Of a DNA stretch of 64,000 nucleotides, positions 42,453-51,630 are shown one piece after another (positions within the stretch are counted from its first letter, which is position 1; each line of letters starts with the position of its first letter). The stretch lies in NCBI GenBank assembly GCA_900754275.1, contig CAAECF010000109.1:1-64000 (forward strand), read 5' to 3'. Source of the stretch: an uncultured Collinsella sp. (GTDB lineage Bacteria > Actinomycetota > Coriobacteriia > Coriobacteriales > Coriobacteriaceae). The translations under genes were made by a program, and so were the position numbers. The notes below the pieces were generated by a model that did not search any database, was not told the DNA's origin, and saw only the letters and a program-made list of their open reading frames with translations.

Positions 42453-43958
42453 GTGGCGCACGAGCAGCACACCTACATCTGCATCGACCTCAAGACGTTT
42501 TATGCCAGCGTCGAGTGCGTGGACCGCGGGCTCGATCCACTCACCACCAACCTGGTCGTTGCCGACGAATCACGCGGACGCACGACCATCTGCCTCGCCA
42601 TCACACAGGCCATGAAGGACCTCGGGATACGCAATCGCTGCCGTCTGTTCGAAATTCCCGATGGCATCGACTACATCAAAGCCGTACCGCGCATGCAGCA
42701 CTACATGGAAGTATCGGCGCAGATCTACGGTATCTATCTGGAATACGTCAGCCCCCAGGACGTGCACGTCTACTCCATCGATGAGTGTTTTATCGACGTA
42801 ACGCCCTATCTGGACCTCTATCACACCGATGCGGAAGGGTTCGCCTGCACGCTGCGCGACGAGGTCTTGGCGCGCAGCGGCATCACGGCGACGGTCGGCA
42901 TCGGCCCCAACCTATTCCAGGCCAAGGTAGCGCTCGACATTACCGCCAAACACGTACCCAGCCGCATCGGTATACTCGACGACGAGACCTTTCGCAAGGA
43001 TATCTGGTCCCATCGCCCCATCACCGATATCTGGGGCATCGGCCCCGGCGTGGCAGCACGACTCGAAAAATACGGCGTCTTCGATCTGATGGGTGTCGCC
43101 GCGCTCGACGAAAACCTGCTCTACGACGAGCTCGGCGTCAATGCCGAGTATCTTATCGATCACGCCTTTGGTCGCGAGCCGACAACCATCGCTGATATCC
43201 AAGCCTATCGCCCGCAGGTGACCTCGACCACCACGGGACAGGTGCTCTCGAAGGGCTATGCCTACGAGCAGGCCTACACCGTCTTGCGCGAGATGATCGA
43301 CAACGCCGTACTGGACTTGGTCGATAAGCACGTGGTCTGCGACAGCATCTCGCTCTTTGTGGGCTACGCGAACGAGCGGGCCGACATCCGCCGACTCGAC
43401 GCCAGCGGAACGGCACAGTATATAGACGGCTGTGGGCACCTGCGCTCGAGCACCTCGGGCATCGAGCCCGCAGCGACCGACGGTCCCGAGCTCGCGCCCC
43501 GTGCTCCCAAGCCCGTCCAGCGCGATGACGAACGGCGCCGCCTGGTGCGCGAAGCGCAGGCAATCGATGGCATCTTTGTGGGAGAGCATGGCGGCAAACC
43601 GCGTGGTGGCTATGCCGCACTCTTTGCGCACTCCAACGCCTCGCGAAAGCTACCCGAGCGCACCAATTCGTTTAAGAAGATCATGGGCTATTTCGATGAG
43701 CTCTGGGCGCAGACTGTCGATCCCAAACGACCGGTCAAGCGCATCAACCTGGGATTTGGCAACCTCATGCCCGAGGAATTTGCCACCATCGATCTGTTCA
43801 GCGATATCGAGGCCGATGAGCGCGAGCGCGACCTGGCGCGCGCCGTCCTGGCCGTGAAAGGCAAGTACGGCAAGAACGCGCTCGTCAAGGGATTAAGCTT
43901 TACCGCCGGCGCCACCGCGCGCGAACGCAACGAACAAGTTGGAGGACACCGTGCCTAA
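42453..43958 (+). CDS. Y-family DNA polymerase (ImuB/UmuC-like), SOS-inducible
   Basis: A 501-residue DNA repair polymerase. ICIDLKTFYASVECVDRGLDP opens the catalytic palm, YSIDECFIDVT holds the metal-binding acidic pair, and a thumb/little-finger region follows with helix-hairpin-helix (IWGIGPGVAARL). The GTG at 42453 is preferred because GGAGG lies four bases before it and the promoter start is only 35 nt upstream. The next gene is YolD-like, the usual partner of such polymerases in Firmicutes. Two LexA-like boxes suggest damage induction. Confidence 0.9.
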   Translation: MAHEQHTYICIDLKTFYASVECVDRGLDPLTTNLVVADESRGRTTICLAITQAMKDLGIRNRCRLFEIPDGIDYIKAVPRMQHYMEVSAQIYGIYLEYVSPQDVHVYSIDECFIDVTPYLDLYHTDAEGFACTLRDEVLARSGITATVGIGPNLFQAKVALDITAKHVPSRIGILDDETFRKDIWSHRPITDIWGIGPGVAARLEKYGVFDLMGVAALDENLLYDELGVNAEYLIDHAFGREPTTIADIQAYRPQVTSTTTGQVLSKGYAYEQAYTVLREMIDNAVLDLVDKHVVCDSISLFVGYANERADIRRLDASGTAQYIDGCGHLRSSTSGIEPAATDGPELAPRAPKPVQRDDERRRLVREAQAIDGIFVGEHGGKPRGGYAALFAHSNASRKLPERTNSFKKIMGYFDELWAQTVDPKRPVKRINLGFGNLMPEEFATIDLFSDIEADERERDLARAVLAVKGKYGKNALVKGLSFTAGATARERNEQVGGHRA

Positions 43959-44376
43959 ACCCAAACAACAGCCCGTGCGCCCGCCGACCGCCTTCGAGCG
44001 CCTGGCGGACCCCGAGGGCAGACGCCGCGCCGCCGACCCCAACCTCACTGCCAATGGTGCCGTGCGCGCCAACCGCGCCGCACAGTTTATGCCCTTTGCC
44101 GCCCTCACGGGATACTACGAACTCGTGCGCAAGCAGGAAATCACCGTCGAGCCAAAACGTGAGCTCACGGAAGAAAAAGCCCTCGTGCTTTCTAAAAAAC
44201 TCGAGGGTCTCAAACGTGGCGACTTGGTTCGTGTCACCTATTACGATACATACGGCTATCGCAGCCGCACCGGCATCCTCGACGAGGCGCTCCCCGCCTT
44301 CAAGCTCCTCAAGCTCCGAGACATCGCCATCGACTTCGACGACATCCAAGACATCGAACTGCGCGGACGAGCCTAG
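43951..44376 (+). CDS. YolD-like family protein
   Basis: A 141-residue protein: RAAQFMPFAALTGYYELVRKQE and GDLVRVTYYDTYGYRSRTG match the YolD family, which is encoded with Y-family polymerases. The GTG start at 43951 follows GGAGG and overlaps the end of the polymerase gene by eight bases, so the two are coupled. Role unknown. Confidence 0.8.
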   Translation: MPKPKQQPVRPPTAFERLADPEGRRRAADPNLTANGAVRANRAAQFMPFAALTGYYELVRKQEITVEPKRELTEEKALVLSKKLEGLKRGDLVRVTYYDTYGYRSRTGILDEALPAFKLLKLRDIAIDFDDIQDIELRGRA

Positions 44377-44402
44377 CCAAGGAAGCGCATCCAGAGCGAC
44401 GC

Positions 44403-44786
44403 TTACAGCGTCATGACGTAGTAGCCCGCGTCTTTCACGGCCGTCTCGAGGACACCACGATCAACCGGCTGCTTAGAGCGCACGCGTGCCGTGTGGTCCG
44501 CATACGTCACCGTTGCCCACACACCATCCAGCGCATTGAGGGCATTGGCCACGTTCTGAGCGCAGCCGTCGCAACTCATGCCGCCGATGAGCAGCTCATC
44601 GCTATAGGGATAGTGTGACGCATCGGTATCCACCACAACAACCTTTTTGGCCTTCTTGCCGCTCGCACCATCGCTGCAGCAACTCTTCCCGTGTGTCGAA
44701 GCGGCAATGCGACGCAACCCAAAAAACATGCCGACGGCAATGACGGCCAGCACGATGAGATTCGCAGGGTTGAGCAAGTCACTCAT
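44403..44786 (-). CDS. Membrane-tethered heavy-metal-associated (copper chaperone-like) protein
   Basis: A 127-residue protein: one N-terminal membrane helix (NLIVLAVIAVGMFFGL), a CC motif (KSCCSDGASGKK), and a C-terminal HMA domain with GMSCDGCAQNVANALNALDGV. The MxCxxC loop binds Cu(I) or similar soft metals. AAAGGGG precedes ATG 44786. A CsoR-like operator is immediately upstream, so copper induction is likely. Confidence 0.85.
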   Translation of the reverse strand: MSDLLNPANLIVLAVIAVGMFFGLRRIAASTHGKSCCSDGASGKKAKKVVVVDTDASHYPYSDELLIGGMSCDGCAQNVANALNALDGVWATVTYADHTARVRSKQPVDRGVLETAVKDAGYYVMTL

Positions 44787-44816
44787 GCGTTCCCCTTTCA
44801 AGTAGCACTATCTAGA

Positions 44817-44832
44817 TACCCCCCATGGGGTG
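44817..44832 (-). promoter_or_regulatory. CsoR-type operator
   Basis: TACCCC-CCAT-GGGGTG is the near-palindromic pattern of copper-responsive CsoR repressor sites and lies 31 nt upstream of the HMA gene. CsoR itself is not in the window. Confidence 0.6.
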
Positions 44833-44894
44833 TCCCCATCTTAACCCAAAATCATGTCCGTTCGGTCAATAGTTTCCCTATTCAAACTTTTTAG

Positions 44895-44939
44895 TTGACC
44901 AAGGCTTACTTTCGTGTATAAGTTTTCCTAGGCTAACAA
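44895..44939 (+). promoter_or_regulatory. Promoter with possible iron-dependent repressor box
   Basis: TTGACC (44895-44900), 16 bp, TATAAG (44917-44922), then TTTTCCTAGGCTAACAA (44923-44939). The CTAGGCTAAC core resembles DtxR/IdeR sites and lies over the start point. The operon encodes a DUF3793 protein and a flavodoxin, a typical low-iron pair. Confidence 0.5.
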
Positions 44940-44961
44940 GTGAGGGCTCGAAAGGGGCAAC

Positions 44962-45666
44962 GTGACTCGAACCATTGACATCCCAACATACCAAACGGCT
45001 GTCGTGCGCAACTGCTCCCCTACGCTCGCAGGTATCAAGCCGGCTTCACTCTTTACCTATCCCGGCGTTTACGCCAACCAAAACGGAAAACCCGGCGCCG
45101 CCCATATCGAAGAGCGACGCTCTCGCCTGCTCGCCGTCATAGCCCAATGCAACCGCGAGCTTCAGCCACTCGGGATCCATGTGAGCGTTTTGGTCTGGCG
45201 CCCCTGCGGAGCGCTCATCTATGTGTACCGCCCTGCGGACCTTATGCGATACCTCTCCGACCCCCGCGCCATGACGGCGCTTGTCACCGAAGGTTACGAT
45301 GTCCACAACCTGCCCGCATCCTTGGTGCATCTCGCCGCGCGCATCACGCTGGCAAGCAGCAATGCCGCAGAAAGTGCCTATGACGGCAGCGTCTGCGCAC
45401 TCGCGCGAAATAGGCACTGCGATACGGGCTGCACGTGCGAGTTCCCCCACGAAATTGGCTATTTTTTGGGCTATCCCTACGAAGATGTCCATCAGTTTAT
45501 CGTCCAGCACGGCGAAAACTATAAGGTCTTTGGCGCATGGAAGGTATACACAAACGTTGAGCAGGCGCTCACGACCTTCGATTCCTATCGCGCATGCACG
45601 CAATACCTTACCTACATCTATCAACAGGGCTGCACTCTGGGACAACTTGTCCAGGCAACCCGATAG
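44962..45666 (+). CDS. DUF3793 family protein
   Basis: A 234-residue protein. SPTLAGIKPASLFTY at the N-terminus, LVWRPCGALIYVYRP in the middle, and CTCEFPHEIGYFLGYPYEDVHQFI then GAWKVY are the conserved blocks of DUF3793. The GTG start follows AAAGGGG. It is followed within 50 nt by a flavodoxin; the two are commonly found together in anaerobes, and the family is thought to relate to iron or electron transfer without a proven role. Confidence 0.85.
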   Translation: MTRTIDIPTYQTAVVRNCSPTLAGIKPASLFTYPGVYANQNGKPGAAHIEERRSRLLAVIAQCNRELQPLGIHVSVLVWRPCGALIYVYRPADLMRYLSDPRAMTALVTEGYDVHNLPASLVHLAARITLASSNAAESAYDGSVCALARNRHCDTGCTCEFPHEIGYFLGYPYEDVHQFIVQHGENYKVFGAWKVYTNVEQALTTFDSYRACTQYLTYIYQQGCTLGQLVQATR

Positions 45667-45712
45667 AGCATACAAAACGCGGCCGCACGCCGCACAACCG
45701 AAAGGAAGACAT

Positions 45713-46132
45713 ATGAGCAAGATCGCCGTCGTCTACTGGAGCGGCACGGGCAACACCGAGGCCATGGCAAACCTCGTCGCCGAAGGCGCCACGTCCGCGG
45801 GTGCCGAGACTGAGGTCATCCCCTGCGCCGACTTCTCTGCCGACAAGGCCGCTGAATATGATGCCTTCGCCTTCGGCTGCCCAGCCATGGGCTCCGAGGA
45901 ACTCGAGTACGATGAGTTCCAGCCGATGTGGGATGAGGTCAAGGAGACTCTCGACGACAAGAAGGTCGTCCTCTTTGGCTCCTATTCGTGGGCCGAGGGC
46001 GAGTGGATGGACAACTGGAAGGCCGACGCCGACGAGGCTGGCGTCAACGTCGTGGACTCCACCATCTGCTACGACGCGCCCGACGACGAGAGCGAGACCG
46101 CTTGCAAGGCCCTCGGAGCCGAGCTCGCGTAA
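45713..46132 (+). CDS. Flavodoxin
   Basis: A 139-residue flavodoxin: VVYWSGTGNTEAMANLVAEG (FMN phosphate loop), FGCPAMGSEEL and FGSYSWAEGEWMDNW around the isoalloxazine, as expected. It replaces ferredoxin under low iron. AAAGGAAGACAT precedes ATG 45713. Confidence 0.93.
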   Translation: MSKIAVVYWSGTGNTEAMANLVAEGATSAGAETEVIPCADFSADKAAEYDAFAFGCPAMGSEELEYDEFQPMWDEVKETLDDKKVVLFGSYSWAEGEWMDNWKADADEAGVNVVDSTICYDAPDDESETACKALGAELA

Positions 46133-46184
46133 CGAGCCCAGGACCTCCAAAAGAGCCTGCATCAAAGCGCATCCCCATCCCTAC

Positions 46185-46227
46185 AAAAGAGCGGGGGCTG
46201 GATTCAAGTCCAGCCCCCGCTCTTTTG
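46185..46227. terminator. Bidirectional terminator
   Basis: AAAAGAGCGGGGGCTGGA pairs with TCCAGCCCCCGCTCTTTT around TTCAAG; it separates the flavodoxin (plus) and the amino-acid ABC operon (minus). Confidence 0.95.
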
Positions 46228-46249
46228 TAACGGCAGTTACATCAACCGG

Positions 46250-47002
<753 letters not shown>

Positions 47003-47014
47003 GATAGGACCTCC

Positions 47015-48376
47015 TTACAGACCGGCGATGTGATCGGCGGGCGTCGCGACAACCTGTCCGGCGCTCTTGGCGGGACGCTTCTTCTTGGTCTCGGTCGTGC
47101 CCAAAAGCCTCGCCTCAAGACCGCTCACCAAGCGAGCGAGCGGCAGGGTGATGACCAGATAGAACAGGGCGGCAACCACGTACGGTGTAATGGAGCCCGT
47201 CGTGGCCACGATGGTACGGGCGTTCATGACGATCTCGACCACACCCACGGCGGCAAGCAGCGACGTATCCTTGTAAAGCAAGATAAACTCGCTGGTCAGC
47301 GTAGGCAAAACATTGCGGAACGTCTGCGGAATCATAACGTAGAGCAGCGTCTGGAAGGCATTCATGCCCAGAGAGCGAGCAGCCTCGTTTTGGCCCTTGG
47401 GGATCGATTGAATACCGGCGCGGAAGATCTCACACAGATAGGCAGACGAATTCATGGCCATGACGATGACGCCGAGCACGTAGTCATCAACCTTGACGCC
47501 GGCCAACGGCAGACCGAAGAACGCGATATAGATCTGCAGGAACGCCGGCGTACCGCGAATGATATTCACGTAGATGCCGGCGAGGCAGCGCAGGATGCGC
47601 GACTTGGAGATGCGCATGAGCGACAGGGCGAAACCGAAGGGAATTGCCAGCGGAAACGCCACAAGCACGATCGAAAGCGACATGAGGAAGCCCTTGAAGA
47701 CGATCGGCAGGCTCTGGACCAAAATGACCGGGTTCAGGAACAGGCGCAGGAACATATTGGAGTTCCAAGCCTCGACCCACGGCTGCTCTTTAAGGTCGGC
47801 CAAGAAGTTATCGAAGGCCGTCACGCCCTTGATCTCCACCGACGGAATCTTGGAGATCTTCTTGGTCGAGCCATCGGCCAAAGTGCAGGTGCCGCTAAAG
47901 GCCTCATCGCCGCCCTCGACGGGGAAGGTCACGCCGTAAACCTCGACACGGAAAAAGCCGCCGGCAGGCGCCGTCTCGCCAAAGTCGATCTTGAGCGTCT
48001 GGCCGTCAGCCTTGCACGTGGGCTTCATGGGCGTACGATCCATGAGGTCCTCGCCCGAGAGCATCGTCAATCGCGTGTCATCGGTACCAAACGTCGTGCC
48101 GTCGACAAACGTCAGCGAAAGACCGCTCAGCTCCTCATCGGCATCGGCTTGGACCTCCCAGGTAATGCGCGTCTCGGTACCGCCGACCACAGCGCTGCCC
48201 GAACCGGTGTTGGGTCGGGCGGTAATCTTTGCGGTCTCAAGCGCCTGGGCGGTCGTGGGCGCATATGCCCCCGCGCAAACCAGCGCGAGCGCCACGGCCA
48301 TGACGCAGACTAGCTTTTGGAGCAAGGCGGGCAGTGGAAAATGCTGCTCCACGGCCCCTTTGTTCAGTCGAGACAA
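47015..48376 (-). CDS. Amino-acid ABC permease with an N-terminal exported domain
   Basis: A 453-residue protein. After a signal-like segment ([24 protein letters not shown]) comes an extracellular domain of about 135 residues ([23 protein letters not shown]..., [18 protein letters not shown]), then a HisM/GlnP-type permease with about five helices and the EAA-loop [21 protein letters not shown]. The start is the TTG at 48376, seven bases after TAGGAG; the frame is open 36 codons further upstream. The added domain is unusual for this family. Confidence 0.85.
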   Translation of the reverse strand: MSRLNKGAVEQHFPLPALLQKLVCVMAVALALVCAGAYAPTTAQALETAKITARPNTGSGSAVVGGTETRITWEVQADADEELSGLSLTFVDGTTFGTDDTRLTMLSGEDLMDRTPMKPTCKADGQTLKIDFGETAPAGGFFRVEVYGVTFPVEGGDEAFSGTCTLADGSTKKISKIPSVEIKGVTAFDNFLADLKEQPWVEAWNSNMFLRLFLNPVILVQSLPIVFKGFLMSLSIVLVAFPLAIPFGFALSLMRISKSRILRCLAGIYVNIIRGTPAFLQIYIAFFGLPLAGVKVDDYVLGVIVMAMNSSAYLCEIFRAGIQSIPKGQNEAARSLGMNAFQTLLYVMIPQTFRNVLPTLTSEFILLYKDTSLLAAVGVVEIVMNARTIVATTGSITPYVVAALFYLVITLPLARLVSGLEARLLGTTETKKKRPAKSAGQVVATPADHIAGL

Positions 48377-48443
48377 GGTGGCTCCTATCGTAGAAGTTGC
48401 CGGCAAAACGAGACGGAAACACTCTCCGTCGAGAGAAGCGCAA

Positions 48444-48472
48444 AGGCCCTCTCCGCAAAACGGAAAGGGCCT
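48444..48472 (-). terminator. Intra-operon hairpin
   Basis: AGGCCCTCTCCG and CGGAAAGGGCCT pair around CAAAA, between the binding-protein gene and the permease gene. It may reduce permease expression relative to the binding protein. Confidence 0.65.
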
Positions 48473-48492
48473 ACACGCAATCAAGCATCTAT

Positions 48493-49353
48493 TTACTTGA
48501 TGCTGTACTTAGCCATGAGGGCGTCGACGGTACCGTCGTCGGTCAGGTCCTTGATGGCCTGGTTGATGTCGTCCTTGAGCTTGGTGTTGCCCTGGTTGAT
48601 GGCGATGGCGTACTCCTCGCCGGTGCTGATCTGCTTAATGGTCTGGCAGGTGTTGAACTGCTCGGCGGTCAGCTGGCTGGCAACGGAGCGGTTGGTGACT
48701 ACGGCGTCACCCTTATCGGACTGCAGGGCGCTGAAGCACTCGGTAGCGTCCTTGTAGGGGACGATCTTGGCCTTGGGGAAGTTCTCCTGGGCAAAGGACT
48801 CGGCGGTCGAGCCAGACTGAACGATGATGGTAGCGTCGGCGTTGTTGAGCTTCTCGCTGTAGTTGTCGGCCGTGATGTCGGTGTTATCGACCTTGGTCAC
48901 GATAGCCTGATCGTCCATGTAGTAGGAATCGGAGAAAGTGACTTCCTTCTCACGCTCGGGCGTGTCGGTGATAGCCGCGATGGAGACGTCGTACTTGGCG
49001 CCCGAAGCGACACCCGGAACCAGCGTGTCAAAGTCATTGTTGACGTACTCGACATCCAGGCCCAGCTTGTCACCGATAGCCTTGATGAGCTCAAGGTCAA
49101 AGCCCTGGTAGTCGCCGTTGTCATCCTTGTACTCAAACGGCGCGTACTCGGCAGAGGTGCCGACGGTCAGCGTGCCGTCCTTGACGAGCGCGTACTCCTT
49201 GGAGCCGTCGACCTTCTCGACCTTAGCGTCGTCAGAGCTGCTGGAACCGGCATCAGAACCAGAGGTGGCGTTGGACGAACCGCAGCCCGTCAGAGCAAGG
49301 GCGAGCGCCATAGCACCCGTGGCGGCAAATGCGCCAAGCTTCTTCAGCTTCAT
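48493..49353 (-). CDS. Amino-acid ABC transporter substrate-binding lipoprotein
   Basis: A 286-residue lipoprotein: MKLKKLGAFAATGAMALALALTGC with lipobox LTGC, a Ser-rich spacer, then a type-II periplasmic fold (DGTLTVGTSAEYAPFEY, DLELIKAIGDKLGLDVEYV, FDTLVPGVASGAKYDVSIAAIT, FSDSYYMDDQAIV). It is anchored on the outside and would bind a polar amino acid. AAGGAG precedes ATG 49353. It is first in the operon with the permease and ATPase. Confidence 0.92.
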   Translation of the reverse strand: MKLKKLGAFAATGAMALALALTGCGSSNATSGSDAGSSSSDDAKVEKVDGSKEYALVKDGTLTVGTSAEYAPFEYKDDNGDYQGFDLELIKAIGDKLGLDVEYVNNDFDTLVPGVASGAKYDVSIAAITDTPEREKEVTFSDSYYMDDQAIVTKVDNTDITADNYSEKLNNADATIIVQSGSTAESFAQENFPKAKIVPYKDATECFSALQSDKGDAVVTNRSVASQLTAEQFNTCQTIKQISTGEEYAIAINQGNTKLKDDINQAIKDLTDDGTVDALMAKYSIK

Positions 49354-49500
49354 AATCAGTCTCCTTCCGGTGACCTCGTTTGATTCAGAGGTCTGCAAAA
49401 ACTGTTGGCTATTATGCACCCGGAATTACGAATCTGCAATGAGAAAACTGATTGAAACAAACCCATAACGTGAATGGAATACTCTACTTTGTGACAGTCA

Positions 49501-50367
49501 TTACTGCTGCAATGACCTTAATAGTCTAATTTCAGCTGCATAACCTGCAAGTTCGTTCGGAGTCTCCAAAATAAACGGCAGCGAACGCAAGTGGCCATTC
49601 GATACAATATTCTGTATAACCTGCATACCGCCGCCAAACTCTTCACCACCCAGGTAGCCCTTACCGATGCACTCGTGGCGGTCCTTATGGGCGCCGCAGG
49701 GATTCTTGGAGTCATTGATGTGTACGGCGCGCAGGCGCTCGATACCCACCACACGATCGAACTCGTCAAGCACACCGTCAAGATCGTGGACGATGTCATA
49801 GCCGGCGCCATTCACATGGCAGGTGTCTAGGCAAACGCCCAGCTTGGCCGACAGCTCGGGGCGTTTGCCGGCAACACCCTCAATGATGAGCGCCAGTTCC
49901 TCAAAGCTGCGGCCCACCTCGGTGCCCTTGCCCGACATGGTCTCGAGCAGCACCGTCGTCTGCTGGCCCTCAAACATCACCTGACACAGGGCGTCGACAA
50001 TCATCTGAATGCCGGCGTCGGAGCCCTGCCCCACATGCGCACCGGGATGGAAGTTGTAGTAGTTGCCGGGCAGCGCCTCCATGCGCCGCAGGTCCTCTGC
50101 CATAGCCTCCAAGGCGAACTCGCGCGCCCGCTCTTTGGCAGAACAGGGGTTGTAGGTATACGGGGCATGCGCCACCAGCGGTCCAAAGTCGTTTTGCGAC
50201 ATAAGCTCGCGCAGAGCCGCCACGTCATCCATGTCAAGTTCTTTTGCCTTGCCACCGCGCGGGTTGCGCGTAAAGAACGCAAAGGTATTGGCGCCAATGG
50301 ACAACGCCGTCTCCCCCATTGCCCGATAGCCCTTCGTCGTCGAAAGATGACACCCGATCGTCAGCAT
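49501..50367 (-). CDS. nfo: Deoxyribonuclease IV (AP endonuclease)
   Basis: A 288-residue TIM-barrel AP endonuclease of the Nfo type: [78 protein letters not shown] (metal residues, shown in parts) and FILETPNE. The start is ATG 50367, with AGGAGGG eight bases before it. Additional upstream frame is the hairpin repeat at 50389 and is not coding. Confidence 0.93.
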   Translation of the reverse strand: MLTIGCHLSTTKGYRAMGETALSIGANTFAFFTRNPRGGKAKELDMDDVAALRELMSQNDFGPLVAHAPYTYNPCSAKERAREFALEAMAEDLRRMEALPGNYYNFHPGAHVGQGSDAGIQMIVDALCQVMFEGQQTTVLLETMSGKGTEVGRSFEELALIIEGVAGKRPELSAKLGVCLDTCHVNGAGYDIVHDLDGVLDEFDRVVGIERLRAVHINDSKNPCGAHKDRHECIGKGYLGGEEFGGGMQVIQNIVSNGHLRSLPFILETPNELAGYAAEIRLLRSLQQ

Positions 50368-50388
50368 CTCCAGCTCCCTCCTCATCAG

Positions 50389-50451
50389 TTGCGGTGAAAT
50401 ACGGTCTATTGGTGCCCTATTTTGGCGCAAACAGACCGTATTCCACCGCAA
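50389..50451. repeat. Covarying hairpin repeat, copy 1
   Basis: TTGCGGTGaAATACGGTCT (50389-50408) pairs with AGACCGTATTcCACCGCAA (50432-50451) with one A-C mismatch; the loop contains CCCTATTTTGGCGCAAAC. It is followed by GTTATAAAAGGGGC. Copy 2 at 51556-51618 keeps the outer arms, mismatch and loop but has a different, still complementary, middle stem. Confidence 0.8.
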
Positions 50452-50520
50452 GTTATAAAAGGGGCATCAGGGGCAAAGGCCTCCAAGGCATTCCAGGCGC
50501 TGGCGCCATGCCCCCACGCA

Positions 50521-51513
50521 CTAAAGTTTCAAGCGAATCGCATCGATAATGCGCGCGCAGCGCTGCGTGGCGGCAAGGGGCATGACGGGACTCTCGAGTT
50601 TCCCCGCCCGGATGAGCTGGGTCGCATGCTGGATTTCGCCGTAGAAATCATCGATCTCAAACGGGGCATTTATTTCGAGCGTTCGACCGTCGGAATACTT
50701 CACATGGGCGAGCTCGGGGCGATGGAGACGCTCGATTTCCAACGAGCCTCGCTCACAGACAATCGTTAAGCGGCTTTCATATGTTGCTTTGCCGTCGCAC
50801 ACCATATGAATGGGTATACCGCCGACGCTCATACGGATCTCGTCGGCCCAATCGACGCGGCCGCCTGATACGTCACGCCAGCGAACTTCACGGGATGAAA
50901 CCTCGCACGCGCCCGCGAGCAAATCCTCAAACCAACCGACCGCATAGCAGCCCATGTCATATAGACAGCCGCCCTGCAACGAATCAAGCAGATAGCCCGA
51001 AGGAGGCTCGCCGTAATCGAGCTTTTGCACGCTTTCAATCGAGACAATACGGCCAAGCTCACCCGACGCAAGCAAGTCCTTCACGCGAGTGCGCATCGGG
51101 CAAAACCGATTCTTCATCGCCTCCATAAACAGCACGCCGCGCTCACGAGAGGTGGAGGCAATCGAGAGAGCCTCTTCCTCACTCAAAACGGCCGGCTTTT
51201 CGCACAGCACGGCCTTTCCCGCGCGCAGTGCCCGACAGACCCAATGCGCATGCATGCCATGTGGAAGAGCCAAGTAGATTGCGTCGACATCGGGGTCGGC
51301 AATCAGCGCATCATAAGCCACATCGCCGCTATCGTCAGCCGTGGCATAACTGTGCGCGGCATCAATCGAAAACGCCCTGCAAAACTCCTCAACATGCGAA
51401 GGAGTGCGGCCGGCGGCAGCCACAAGCCGTGCCCCGTCCACCTCCTTGAGCGACGATGCAAATCGATGCGAAATGTGTCCAGCGCCCAAAACGCCCCAAC
51501 AAACCTCACGCAA
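50521..51513 (-). CDS. Gfo/Idh/MocA family oxidoreductase
   Basis: A 330-residue NAD(P)-dependent oxidoreductase: CWGVLGAGHISHRF at the N-terminus is the Rossmann motif, IYLALPHGMHAHWVCRALRAGKAVLCEKP (shown by ends) contains the family's EKP signature, and the C-terminal beta sheet follows. Substrate unknown, likely a sugar or polyol. The start is uncertain: the TTG at 51513 is the only start codon near the Rossmann strand, with no clear RBS, while a frame runs upstream into the hairpin repeat. Confidence 0.82.
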   Translation of the reverse strand: MREVCWGVLGAGHISHRFASSLKEVDGARLVAAAGRTPSHVEEFCRAFSIDAAHSYATADDSGDVAYDALIADPDVDAIYLALPHGMHAHWVCRALRAGKAVLCEKPAVLSEEEALSIASTSRERGVLFMEAMKNRFCPMRTRVKDLLASGELGRIVSIESVQKLDYGEPPSGYLLDSLQGGCLYDMGCYAVGWFEDLLAGACEVSSREVRWRDVSGGRVDWADEIRMSVGGIPIHMVCDGKATYESRLTIVCERGSLEIERLHRPELAHVKYSDGRTLEINAPFEIDDFYGEIQHATQLIRAGKLESPVMPLAATQRCARIIDAIRLKL

Positions 51514-51555
51514 ATCATCACATGAATCCCGATGACCCGCGACAGCCCCCTTCAG

Positions 51556-51618
51556 TTGCGGTGAAATAGTTCCTGTTTGGCCCCTATTCTGCCGCAAACA
51601 GGAACTATTCCACCGCAA
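51556..51618. repeat. Covarying hairpin repeat, copy 2
   Basis: TTGCGGTGaAATAGTTCCTG... (from 51556) pairs with CAGGAACTATTcCACCGCAA (to 51618) in a 24-bp stem with the same A-C mismatch as copy 1; the loop CCCCTATTCTGCCG also matches. It is followed by GTTATAAAAGGGTC. Confidence 0.8.
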
Positions 51619-51630
51619 GTTATAAAAGGG

